In this document: positions 45,061-55,689 of the stretch, piece by piece
Layout: each line of letters opens with the position of its first letter
Numbering within the stretch: the first letter of the stretch is position 1
From: Anaspis maculata
Lineage: Eukaryota; Arthropoda; Insecta; Coleoptera; Scraptiidae
Assembly (NCBI GenBank): GCA_949128115.1
Contig: CASBRS010000029.1
Span: 1-64,000 of the forward strand
Direction of reading: 5' to 3'
DNA length: 64,000 bases
Made by a program: the position numbers and the translations under genes
Notes under the pieces: model-generated
The model's database searches: none
Seen by the model: only the letters and a program-made list of their open reading frames with translations
What the model was told of the DNA's origin: nothing

Positions 45061-45960
45061 TTCGTAGGAAATACGCTATTAGCCGCGCTTTGATGTCCGT
45101 CCGTCTGTCCGTCTGTCCATCTTGTAGTTGAACTCCTCCTAAACGAAAAGTCGTAGCGGTATCGGGTTTTTTGCAAATCATTGCTTATTGTCTGTGGATG
45201 GGAATAGGCACAAAAAATATTTGGTTCGGTCGCGCAATTGCAAGAATTTTTTTTTCATATGTTCCAAAAGTTGGTGTTCAACGCTACAGTGTGAACTTCT
45301 ACATCGAGGAATTTGCGAACCGTTCTAGATACATGCATATGCATACATGCAGCGATTGAAACATGCAGAACGTTATGAAGAAAGTTTTAGTGAAAGAATC
45401 ATTTTGATTCCTTTATTGCTAAAGAAGATATAATTTTTTCAAGAAGCGGGCTCCGCCCTGCGATTCCACAAGTAGTCAGATACCGATAATTGCAAGATTT
45501 TCAAGTTCAAAAAAATTGAAATGTTTGAAAAGTCGGTATTCAACGCTACGGTGTGAACTTCTGCATCGAGGAATGTTACGAACCGATACATGCAGCGAAC
45601 GAAATATGCGGAAATTGATGTATACATTTTTAGTGAAGGAATCATTTCGATTCCTTTATTGCAATAGAAGATATAATTTTTTTAAGAAAAGGTTTCGCTC
45701 CGCGATTCCACATTTGTCGGTTTTTAACGCTACAGTGTGAACTTCTACATCGAGGAATCTTGCAAACTGTTCTAGATACATGCATACATCCAGCAAACGA
45801 AAGATGCAGAACGAAATGAAGAAATTTCTCGTGAAAAAATCAACCTGATTGATTCATTCTCAAGGGAGATATCTCTATTTTTATGCGGAATCTATACTTA
45901 TGCACTTATATGCGGATGCGATTTTCAAGTCGCGGCGCTGTGATTCAACAAGCTGCTTCT
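45061..45960. repeat. Three diverged copies of an aacgctac-gtgtgaactt unit
   Basis: The block aacgctacagtgtgaacttc with catcgaggaat recurs at about 45279, 45542 and 45728 (offsets of about 263 and 186 bp). It is preceded by a gtccgtccgtctgtccgtct run at 45093-45120. No intact frame is present. Confidence 0.65.
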
Positions 45961-46029
45961 GGCTCCGTGCTTGTGATCGATATAGGTATAATTCTCACTC
46001 ATTCAGGATATTTTCTAGTTTTTTTTTTT

Positions 46030-46498
46030 TCAAATTCACGGAATGTGCAAATTTCGATCCCCGAGCAGGAATACATTCTTGGGTGGAGTCCTGCATCAAA
46101 AACGAGTCGTCCTTGTGGAAACCCGGGTAAGAGGCCCTCTGGGGTGGCGACGGCTAGGGAATATTTTGAAAAATCGTGATATCCGACAGGAAAATGGTGG
46201 AAAACTGCAACTGCAGACTTAATTTGACTCTTTTATTGTGTTGTTTCTTGCCAAATTTGTTTCCAATCCATCGGACAGATTTTGAATAATTAAATGGTAA
46301 AGTTTTGAACTTTGACATTTTTTAATATTTGACAGATGGCCAAAGTTTTGAACAGCTTTAAATATAGTTTTTTAAGGGCTTTCAGATGACATATTGCAAG
46401 TCAAATTCCGTGATGTATAACTTCTGTCATTTTTGATAGTGACATTTCCGTCAGATAGATGACTGCCAAAAACTAATGAGCTCATCCGGCAGCAAAAC
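46030..46498. repeat. Inverted fragment of the 19-31 kb repeat family (part 1)
   Basis: Contains aatccatcggacagattt, gacatattgcaagtcaa and gtcagatagatgactgccaa, the reverse of blocks in the array and in 5200-5500. It is interrupted at 46499 by a TIR element and resumes at 47100. Confidence 0.65.
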
Positions 46499-46500
46499 TA

Positions 46501-47097
46501 TATGCCGATCAGCTTTTAAATTCAGCACGAACGATAATTTTTGCACGCCAAGTTGGCAATTCTGCGATATTTGGGGATGCTCAAATTTGTAATGTTGGAT
46601 CAATATTTCCCCAGATGACCTTGAATTCGTATTGTCAATCGAGTACACCGCTGTTGCAAGATTGTATATGAACGCTCAAGACGTCTTGATTTTGATAGAC
46701 TTTCTCCAGTTTAAATGGGCGACTGGTGAACAGTTTTTTTTGAATAAAATAGTGAATCATAATATACCATCATATCATATACTAGGTTGAGAAAACTGTT
46801 CTAATGTATGGTCAGAAATGAAGGCCTAGTGCCTAAAACCTAGAACGGCTCGGCACTCTGTCACTTACCTGCCATTCTGACAAGATAACAGTCATAACAG
46901 CCAAGGCAACACTGTAGCGAAATATGATGCAAGGAGACGCCAGAATTGGCATTTCATGTCAAAATTTTCTAACCTCATTGGACTTTGCCACAAAAAGCCC
47001 GTTTTCACGGGACTTGGTCTGTCAGAGTCAGTTACACCCTAGGGAACATGGCCAACCATGTTTTAATTTCTACTGAATTTAAAACGTGATCGGCATA
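46501..47097. mobile_element. TIR element, short form (597 bp, TA target)
   Basis: The ends tatgccgatcagc and gatcggcata lie in TA duplications at 46499-46500 and 47098-47099. It is a deletion relative of 39355-41859. Its flanks join into a continuous array-family sequence, which shows the insertion point. Confidence 0.75.
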
Positions 47098-47099
47098 TA

Positions 47100-47310
47100 T
47101 GTCTGTATACCGAATTTCAAGTCGATCGGATCAACGTTGCGGCTGTAATCGTAGCAGATTACAGACAGACACACAGACAGACATCACCCCAAAAATGTTC
47201 TTTCGTATTGAGGGACCTCAAAATGGATATATCCGTCTTCATCTCGAAATTTTTTTTTAGCGCGTTCACAATACTTCCCTCTCTGGTTGGGTGGCGGGTC
47301 GGGAAAGTAA
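47100..47310. repeat. Inverted fragment of the 19-31 kb repeat family (part 2)
   Basis: tgtataccgaatttcaagtc, gatcggatcaacgtt and cttccctctctgg...gggaaagtaaaa are the reverse of the start of a higher-order unit (compare 19200-19420). Confidence 0.7.
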
Positions 47311-48063
47311 AATGTAAAATATGAGCCTCTGCTAACAAAATTGTTGGGAATTGCTTTTGATGGTGAAAGCACAGTTTATCATAAGCTGTCTCTTTCCAGG
47401 TCTCTTCTGACACGGAGTGCTGTCATCTCGATGTCATGCCCGCTGACATAGCCAACATTTGGGATTAAAAAAATCCGTATCGAAATGGAGTCTCTTTCGA
47501 TACGCGAATGACGTCATTTGCATATCGAAATGACTTTCTTTTAGTCGCAAAATAGAAAGATCATATAAACTGCTCACAAATTGAAGTGGATATTTTTAAA
47601 AAAAGGTTTTTTTTGAAATCGCCACAAAATTCTTGAAAATTACTCGATTGTGAAACCGCTTGCACTGCTTTGAAGAAAAATGTCAATATTTTCAAGAACT
47701 GCTGAAGTCCTCCACAAAAATCACATGGATATGTCTAATACAGGGTGATGAAAAAAGTCGTTCAGTTTTGTTCTTTTTTACTCTTGTGCAGGAGATTGTT
47801 CATCCACCCTGTACACCTATATTTACTTGGATCTTATAGTCTGCAGCTTATGTAGCTCGTCAGTTTTTAGTTTTTTGCTTTCCGTTGCGTACTTGCCGAA
47901 ATATAGCCTTTTCACTTTCCAAAGTCGTTTTATCGATGAATCTACTAAATCCGGGCGCTACTGGATTTTTTTTGTACTAAGCAATGCCACTTTTACTTTT
48001 AGAACGATTTTTTGCGCAGATTTCAAAATTAACGAAGATATGGCCTCTCAACCATTTGATGTA

Positions 48064-48434
48064 TACAGGGTGTCGCAAAAAAAATCATTTATAAGATTCA
48101 TTTTATTTCGAAATAATCAGTAGCAAAATGCCGTTGCAAAGATCAACTCCAGATAAGTTCGATATCGTGGCAAATATCTTGCGGAATGGTACAAGGCAAA
48201 GAGAAATTGTCAATTTGGTGAACGTATCACAAAGTGTCATCGGTGGGCAAAGAGACGACTCCTTGCCACTGGCAGTGCCCGAATCACACATGGAGAAGGT
48301 CGCCCGAGAATAATTCCAGTAATGGACGATCTCTTCTTGTTAGACATAAAATTGTAAAATTGAAAAAGTGAAATTTTCTGCAACCTGTAATAAGGTGTCA
48401 GAAACAAATTTCTTCGTTCATGCGACACCCTGTA
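48064..48434 (+). mobile_element. Deleted Tc1/mariner-type element (371 bp, TA target)
   Basis: The ends tacagggtgtcgca and tgcgacaccctgta are perfect 14-bp inverted repeats with TA at both sides (48062-48063, 48435-48436). A plus-strand frame from 48128 reads MPLQRSTPDKFDIVANI, then RQREIVNLVNVSQSVI, a Tc1-type helix-turn-helix. After a frameshift it gives the GEGRPRI linker. The catalytic domain is gone. Confidence 0.8.
48128..48350 (+). pseudogene. Tc1-type transposase N-terminus, truncated and frameshifted
   Basis: It keeps the first DNA-binding helix-turn-helix (QREIVNLVNVSQSVI) and, in the neighbouring frame, ATGSARITHGEGRPRI, which matches the RPRSGRPR-type hook of Tc1 transposases. 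A full Tc1 transposase is about 340 residues. Only the first 70 or so are represented and no DDE residues remain. Confidence 0.75.
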
Positions 48435-48984
48435 TATTTTTATGTAGTCTTCCATTCGAAATCTGCTCAAAAAATCGTTTTAAAAGTACCAAGTGGCATT
48501 GTTTTGTAAGTACCAAAAAATCCAGTAGCCCCCGGATTTATTCTTTGTCAAAATGACTGTGGAAAGTAAAAAGGCTATATTTCGGTAAGTACGCAGCGGA
48601 AAGCGGAAAAATAAAAACTAACGAGTTACATAAGCTACAGACTATAAGATCCTAACAAGTATAGGTGTACAGGGTGGATAAACAATCTCCTGCATGAGAT
48701 TAAAAAAGAACAAAACTGAACGACTTTTTTCATCACCCTGTATTAGACATATTCATGGGATTTTTGTGAAGGACTTCAGTAGATCTTGAAAAAATTGACA
48801 TTTTTCTTCAAAACAGTGCAAACGGTTTCACAATCGAATGATTTTCAAGAATTTTCTGGCGATTTTAGAAAAACCATTTTTTAAAAATATCCACTTCAAT
48901 TTGTGAGCAGTTTATCTGCCTGAGCCTATATAAATAATTGTATGTTTGACACGAATAAATTTGAACCTGGCCCTTCAGTAATAG

Positions 48985-49590
48985 TACGAAGGCGCAGAGC
49001 ATACATCAGAGTTTTTTTCTCGTTTTTTTTTATAACTTCGGAAAAAAAAACTCGAAATTTTGAAATTTAAGTCAGAATTCTGAGATTAAAGTCGGAGTTT
49101 TGAGTTTGAAAGTCCGAATTCCGACAATAATCTCAGAATTCTGACTTTAATCTCAAAATTTCGAGTTTTTTCCGAAATTATAAAAAAACTCTGATGTCCG
49201 CTCTGCGCCTTCGTAGTAATAGAGCTATAATTGCTTTATCTTGAGTGAATGACATCAATGAAATAATTTTCATCCTGAATTCTCACTTTTAAACTCAGAA
49301 TTTCGACTTTAATCTCAGAATTCTGACTTTCGAACTCAGAATTCCGACAATAATCTATGAATTCTGACTTTAATCTCAGAATTTCGTCTTTAACCTCAGA
49401 ATTTCGACTTCTAACTTAGAATTCCGACTTTAAACTCATAATTCTGACTTCAATCTCAGAATTTCGAGTTTTTTCCAAAATTATAAAAAAAACTCTGATG
49501 TCCGCTCTGCGCCTTCGTAGTAATAGAGCTATAATTGCTTCATCTTGAATAAATGACATCAATGAAATAATTTTCTAATGGTGAACGATT
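48985..49590. repeat. 20-bp palindromic minisatellite with duplicated flanks
   Basis: Units such as atttcgtctttaacctcaga repeat with an exact 20-bp step (clear at 49380-49460), with many copies of the palindrome tcagaattctga. The flank ctctgatgtccgctctgcg with ccttcgtagtaatagagcta appears at 49188 and 49492 and, inverted, at about 48990-49010. Confidence 0.75.
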
Positions 49591-49636
49591 TGGTTTCTCC
49601 AATAATACTTGAGCTCATTACTTTTCAGCTGATATT

Positions 49637-49997
49637 GTACAGGGTGTTATACTTTTTTTTGTAAATATTTTAGAAGGTGATAGAGCATCAAAAAATAAGT
49701 GAGCTTTCTCGAAAAAAAAAAAAGGAAATATCGGAGACGCATTATAACGGAGTAGAAGCTTCCTTTGTTATAACTCCAGATTCAGACACTGGATTTTGAA
49801 CAAATTTGGTGCACAAAGTTGATTGATGCTTACCTACAAGCTGGTTATATCCACTCTTGACATACTTGTGAAATATTTCATTTTTTATTAATTTTTTCAA
49901 ATTTTACATCTTGTTTTTCTTTTGGCAAAAATACTCATTTTTTGATGCTCCACCATCTCCTGAGATATTGACAAAAGAAGTGAAACCCTTTATTTGG
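49637..49997. mobile_element. TIR element with acagggtgt/gggtttcac ends
   Basis: The left arm tacagggtgttatacttttt...gagcatcaaaaaataagtga pairs imperfectly with the right arm tactcattttttgatgctcc...aagtgaaaccctt. The ends are diverged. There is no coding capacity. Confidence 0.5.
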
Positions 49998-50529
49998 AAT
50001 AAATAATATTTTTGAATAAATTGATTTTCATTGTTGAATAATCTGTTTTCTCGGTGTGCAACTAAGTCAGTCAGGTGAGTTTTGTTGAATTATAAGCTCA
50101 CTGTTAGTTGACCATTTATTTGGTTTACTTGTGGGCGGTTAGACGTGTGTTTGGTTCTGAATTTTAATTCCATATGGGATCCCCCGCTGTGCAGTCACAA
50201 GTCACAGCGCCGGCGAGCTCCTCCTGAGCTCTCCACAACAACACCACATAAAACGGCCCATGTCTAATGTCTCCATAAAACCTGATTTTACAGCTTCTTT
50301 TAAACTTTGTACAAACATGCTTGAGTGAATCCCTATTGAGGTGCAGTGAACTATTTTCAGTTATCTTCAAAACGTCCTGAAATATCTTGAGAATAAAGTC
50401 CTGAAAATTCTGAACACTGATTTGTTTCAAGTTATCATGATGCAATCTGGGAGAAATAAGAAAAGTGATGTCGAAAAGTAAATTCAATCGGTAGCCACCG
50501 CCGCGCAACTATGGCTGGCACCGTTTATA

Positions 50530-50660
50530 CCGGGTGTTTATAAACGTCTGTGATCGCATCGCCTTTGGAATCCGCTCTCGATCACTACAATTGCGCCTGT
50601 TACTACGTTTTTCAGCCTGACCCAAGCCTGCCGCGATCACAGTCTCTTATAAACACCCCG
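50530..50660. mobile_element. Short MITE (131 bp, TA target)
   Basis: The ends ccgggtgtttataa and ttataaacaccccg, then ctgtgatcgc/gcgatcacag, form the inverted repeat, with TA at 50528-50529 and 50661-50662. There is no coding capacity. Confidence 0.75.
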
Positions 50661-50662
50661 TA

Positions 50663-53126
50663 CTATACAGAGGGAATAATAATTGAAAGTTTATATTGCA
50701 TGAACCAACAAAGATGGAGTTGCAAGAACTTGAAGAAACATATGCTCCATTCAGTCTCTATCAAGATGAAAAGCTCTTGAAATATGTTTGAAAATAAAAT
50801 CCTTGAAATATTTAAAACTTCATAATTTTTTCTCATAATTATAACCAGATTTTTTGAGAAATCGTGTGTTGTAACTCGGTATTATTTTATACAAACTATA
50901 CTATATGTACTGTTCACTATATTCACCTGACGTTTCAAATTGGATTTCTCACTATGAAGACAATTGTTGCAACAGTCAAGTCCATAACAACAAATCCAAG
51001 TTAAAAAATGACCCTGAAACTAAAAAAACTGTCTTTTGTGGTAATACAGGTCCAAAACAACCTGCCGTTTGAAAGATACCAACCTGCTTTACCTGTTGAA
51101 GAAAAATGCTACTGAAAGAGCGTGGGGCGTAGCCCACGGGTCTACCTAATTTTCATTAAGATTCTACACAACTTTAGGTAATCAGAAAAATCGCAACAGA
51201 TTCAAGAACAGATTTAGCTTCTCTCTTTCACTTCCGCTGCAGTAAATTGCCATGAAATTTTCCAAAGCACACTGTGTATTAAATTATAGAAAAGAATAGG
51301 AGGTTATCGTGTTCATTTGCATGTTATTTATGGCACTAATAAATCAAAGACAGCACTTGTATTCTAAAGTTTCATTTGAATTATGATGTGCAATTAATTA
51401 CTTTCTCCGAGATGAATTTATTAGCGCCCGTTAATTTGACGTCCTTGTTGTAAGTATACCTCTATGATTTTTTGCCTGATGCTATCCGAGAAGGATTTTG
51501 AAAAATGAACAAAATGAAAACATATCGTTGGCAATTTGTTTTTGTGCGAGCAATAAACATTTCAATATCCTGTCGATAAGCGATAATAAATTGTCTGTAA
51601 TTAGACTCGGGAGAGCTTTTTTCGAGTTTCTACCTTTAACAAAAAATGGAAACCGCGCCGTGGTAACAACAAGTTACAACCGTCGGATATGCTCATCATC
51701 GGAGTTCCGCCCGCGGCCTGTCTGCTAACGATTGATTTGTGCGTTTGAGGAAGTCCCGTACCTCCTAATTTGCGGCGGCCGTTAACGTGATTACATGTAA
51801 TTTAAAATCGTATAATAATTGACGTGCAAGCCTGGAGAAGGCCCAAATATGTATTTATCGTAAGTATACCATTAGCACCACCACCATGGCCGCAACTATT
51901 CCTAGTGTAGTATGCGGCCGCCACAAATCACTACAATTTGGCGGCGACGCCTAGACGGCACTTAATAGCAACGGTCCAAGTGCATGGCGCCGTTGTTTCT
52001 CTTCATTCTCTCCCCCATCTACTAAGAGGCATTTCTAGCAGCGAAGGAGATGGTCCGACGGTCTTGTTATGTGATAAATCATGAGTGCTGCGCTTGTGGA
52101 AAAATCTGCAAACTGATGGGTCGTTCATGGGTTGATGGCATCCAGCACGCAACAATTTCGAACCTGCAAGATAATCTCGAAGATAATAGACTATTAGGAG
52201 TAATGATCAGAAGTTGTCTTGTATTTATTTCTGTTAAAGATGTAATAAGGTGTTCTTGGCAAGTTTCAAGGCTAAATGTCGGCTTCCTTTCAACTTGGCA
52301 ACGGGAAATTAACCAAAATTGCGTGTTTTGACTACATTTTTCTGCTGAAGATGCTGTGGGAATGCATGGTGCGTGAGGGCAGGCTCGCGGGGTCACACAG
52401 CTTTGTCCCGATCTTGAATGCAGGTCATCAAAGACAACGTTCCATTTTCACTTTCGTCTCCGCTTCGACTTCGACATTGTGTACACCTTTAATACAGCTC
52501 CGATTGTTTACTTTCTTGAGAGCATAGAAAATCGCGCAGTTTTGAGATAAGTACTAAGAAGACCTCATCCCGAACTTGACGGATGAGCCCCTTCCCCTCA
52601 GAAACAGGCTTCAAGTAACGTCTCAGAACGTTCCCGCCCCCCAGCAACAGAAAACCGACTGGGGACATTTTAGGAAACTTTTGAACGGCAAAATCTTCCT
52701 CCAAACTAAGCTTGAAACTGGGTGGTCGAACATCTCACTCAAACCACTCTAGATGCAGCTTGGGTTGGGGCTTGCGTCGCAGCCCAAGACGCTATTACAG
52801 TTCGAAAAGTTTGTCGATCATATCGTCTGCTACATTGAGAAATCATTTGAAAAAGAATATTGATTGTGTTGCCAACTTGTCATCATCTGAAGTTGGTAAG
52901 CACTCAACACGGAGGGCTACAAAACGAACGAAGAGACCAACAGAACAAGTCTCACCTTTATTGTTATTTGGAGTTATTTGCGCAACATCCATACAATGTA
53001 TTTCAGACACAACCCTTCCACAAATTGCACTTTAAGAGGAACATGAAATTCTCGATTCTCGTTTCTCGATTCTCTACATCTAATTTTTCCACCCATGAAG
53101 CCCAAACGTCTTCACCTATTTATACC
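50663..53126. other. No gene recognised
   Basis: Largely single-copy. The stretch 51250-52030 lacks any repeat copy from this window and has several homeodomain-type ATTA cores. It could be intronic or regulatory DNA, but no exon can be supported. Confidence 0.35.
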
Positions 53127-53242
53127 GTATGATCAAAATCTTTCTTCCTCTAGGCAGGCTGTGGTCTGGTCATTGGCAGGCAAACGAGGCTGATTTTGGC
53201 AAGACCACAGCCTGCCTAAAGGAGGAAAGTTTTTGATCATAC
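53127..53242. mobile_element. Palindromic MITE with gtatgatcaaaa ends
   Basis: The left arm gtatgatcaaaatctttcttcctc and taggcaggctgtggtct pair with the right arm agaccacagcctgccta...ttttgatcatac. The loop is about 30 bp. It abuts the foldback element that begins at 53245. Confidence 0.75.
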
Positions 53243-53244
53243 TA

Positions 53245-54709
53245 GTGGGAGCGGTACGCAAAAGCATACCGCATTTTGGAGTGCAGTAACGAGATTTTGC
53301 ATGAGCGTACTTTATACCAAGACAAGCGATTTGACCCGCAGCACTCGATATTTTGTCCCTTAGGGGGCCAATGGGGGCCCTCCAAATTTTCAAGATGCAA
53401 GAACTTTCACAAAATGATCATTGAGTATCGTCATGTATGTCATAAGTGAAGCTTACGGGTCTATTGAAAATGTTTTCATCAAATGTCGTCGTGTCCGATT
53501 CATTCTTCACATTTGAAAAAAAAATTCTTTCGCAGAGGTCAAAAAAACTGTTTTTATTTTTTCTGCTGTGCAAGGAAACGATAAATTCATATGTATTGTT
53601 GCGTTCCCAACTAAATCGCGTTCCGTAAGCCCAAATATGAAGGCAATGTTTTCGCAATATCATTTTCTCAAGAAGAGGTGACCTCTTCAGTACACTTTTT
53701 TCAACAGCATTTTTTTCAATGTTCCTAGTGGATAAGACTGTCAATTTTCGCTGATATGAGAAGCTTGAACTCTTTTCTTAGTAATTTCCATGCAACATGG
53801 CTTCAAAACATACAAGAGAGCCCTAAAACTTTTTTTTCTGCTGGGCCGTCAAATTTTTGGCATGTTGATTTTGTAGTAGGGGAGATGCGCAAATAAATAA
53901 GATCTAGTCTAGGCGAATAAGCTCTACCGGAAAATATACCTACTTACACCTAACGACTCTCGTTTTGTTGTACTGCAATAAAACACGTCATGGAAGAATA
54001 TTTTCTGTTGAAACCAAATCGCCTGTGCCTGCAGCCTGGATTGAATACTGATCCGCGTCTCTCCTACTATAAAATCAAAATATCGTAAGTTGGACGGCCC
54101 AGCAAAAAAATATTTTTTTTGGGCTCCCTTGGGCGTTTTAGAGTCATGTTGCTTCGCAACCACCAAGAAAAGAGTTCGAGGTCTCCATTCCTGCAAAAAT
54201 TACGAGTTATATCCAGTGGGGACATAGAAAGAAATGCTCTTGGAAAAGAGGTACTGAAGAGGTCACCACTTCTTTGAAAAATACCATTACAAGAAAAATT
54301 TCTTTATAATTAGGTTCAGGGAATGCGATTGAGTTGGGAACGCAACTAAACATATGAATTTATCGTCTCCTTGCATAGAAGAAAAAATAAAAACAGTTTT
54401 TTTGACCTCTGCCAAAGAAATTTTTTTTCAAGTGTGAAGAATGAATTGGACACAACGACAATTGATGAAAATATTTTCAATAGACCCGTAAGCTTCACTT
54501 ATGACATACATGACGATACTCAATGATCGTCATGTGAAAGTTTTTGCATCTTGAAAATTTGGAGGGCCCCCATTGGCCCCCTAAGGGACAAAATATCGAG
54601 TGCTGCGGGTCAAATCGCTTGTCTTGGTATAAAGTACGCCCATGCAAATTCTCGTTACTGCACTCCAAAATGCAGTATCGATGTGTTTTTAGGTGTGTAC
54701 CGCTTGCAC
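53245..54709. mobile_element. Foldback element with gtgggagcggtac ends (1465 bp, TA target)
   Basis: The left end gtgggagcggtac and right end gtaccgcttgcac lie within TA. The arms remain complementary almost to the centre near 53980, through ggagtgcagtaacgag, gcagcactcgatattttgtc, gggggccctccaaattttca and aagcttacgggtctattga. The whole copy is thus nearly one hairpin. There is no transposase. Confidence 0.8.
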
Positions 54710-54829
54710 TATACGATATTATAAACGAGATTATAAATGAGGTCAAACGCATGAGTCGAACTAATCTCGAACCTGGGTACGACCTTATCACAGTATAACA
54801 GACATCTAGCATTTTGAAACCAGGAGTCT

Positions 54830-55085
54830 CTCGAGGAGTCTTCTAAGGTCTCGCCATACAGACCCACCAGTCTCATCTGTCAATCCTCTCAAAATGTTTG
54901 AATGGGTCTTTCTGTAAAGATTACAACCTCTCATTCTGGACGGTAACCTGGTACCTAGGAGTAATCACGAATTCGGCTTCCAGAAAAACATTAGACCGTG
55001 GAACAAGTCCAGTGGGTACTCTTTGAAGAAAAGAAATTTTGTTCTGTCGTTCTCCTGGATATGACTACTTCGTCGTGGGGCACCA
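54830..55085 (+). pseudogene. Jockey-like reverse transcriptase fragment
   Basis: Plus frames read SVNPLKMFEWVFL (compare L-ILSKMFE-VF), then RLQPLILDGNLVPRSNHEFG and FQKNIRPWN. These match the palm/finger block around F-F-K-H-T-EQ of jockey-type enzymes. The frame is broken several times and the catalytic motifs are absent. Confidence 0.7.
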
Positions 55086-55225
55086 AAAAAAGTCACCAAC
55101 TTTGGAAGCCTATGATTTTTGGATGACCGCTTTCAAAAACTCTTTCACTGTTGAATTACTCCATTCTTTGACATTTATCAATCAACTGCTGTGGAAGAGC
55201 CACCCATTCTTCCTGTATGGGTGAA

Positions 55226-55270
55226 TGTATTGTATTGTATTGTATTGTATTTTATTGTATTGTATTGTAT
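55226..55270. repeat. (TATTG)n microsatellite
   Basis: Nine or so copies of tattg with one ttttattg variant. Confidence 0.9.
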
Positions 55271-55284
55271 GAATTCAATCAATT

Positions 55285-55650
55285 TCTGCACGACATTTGC
55301 TCTATAGGCTCCCTGTCTGACAACGGTTTGCAGCAAATCCCATACGTGCTCAATTGGGTTAATATCAGGTGACATGGCCGGTCATATTATGCGCCTGACA
55401 TTGTTCTTCTCAAAGCTCGTTTACCTCCGCGGCTCGGTGCGGCCGAGCATTATCGTCCATGAATAAAAACTTTTTACCGATTTCGTTCGCTAGAGGCAGT
55501 ATCACAGGCTCCCCCTTTCAGAGTAACGTATCGCACGTATCGCGTTTGAATTTTCGCGAAAAAACATCAATTGGCTCCCTCGCCCTTGTGCGATGCCTCC
55601 CCAAATCGTAATGGGCTGTCCACCAAAAGGATCTACTCCAACCGTGAAGT
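55285..55650 (-). pseudogene. Tc1/mariner-type transposase, C-terminal part, broken
   Basis: The minus strand reads VDPFGGQPITIWGGIAQGRG, then KFLFMDDNARPHRAAEVNEL, a stop, and in another frame MSPDINPIEHVWDLLQTVV. FMDDNARPHRA holds the second catalytic Asp, and SPDINPIEHVWD holds the final Glu of the DDE triad, as in Tc1-type enzymes. At least one frameshift and several stops separate the blocks, and no N-terminal domain is present. It is next to a retrotransposon pseudogene on the other strand. Confidence 0.85.
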
Positions 55651-55689
55651 TTTCGTTGACTTTTTCATTTATACGCTGGAATAATTCTA

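Larger units (their letters stand above)
47555..48925. mobile_element. Foldback element with a Tc1-type insertion in its loop
   Basis: The arms about 47555-48060 and 48437-48925 are complementary, from gctcacaaattgaagtggat at the outside to gcagattt near the centre, and include an inner tacagggtgatgaaaaaagt pair. The loop is occupied by the 371-bp element at 48064-48434. Exact outer ends were not resolved. Confidence 0.75.

Noticed and set aside
47827..48123. 98-codon plus-strand open stretch with a hydrophobic start
   Set aside because: It runs along one arm of the foldback element and ends in the Tc1-type insertion; no family features.
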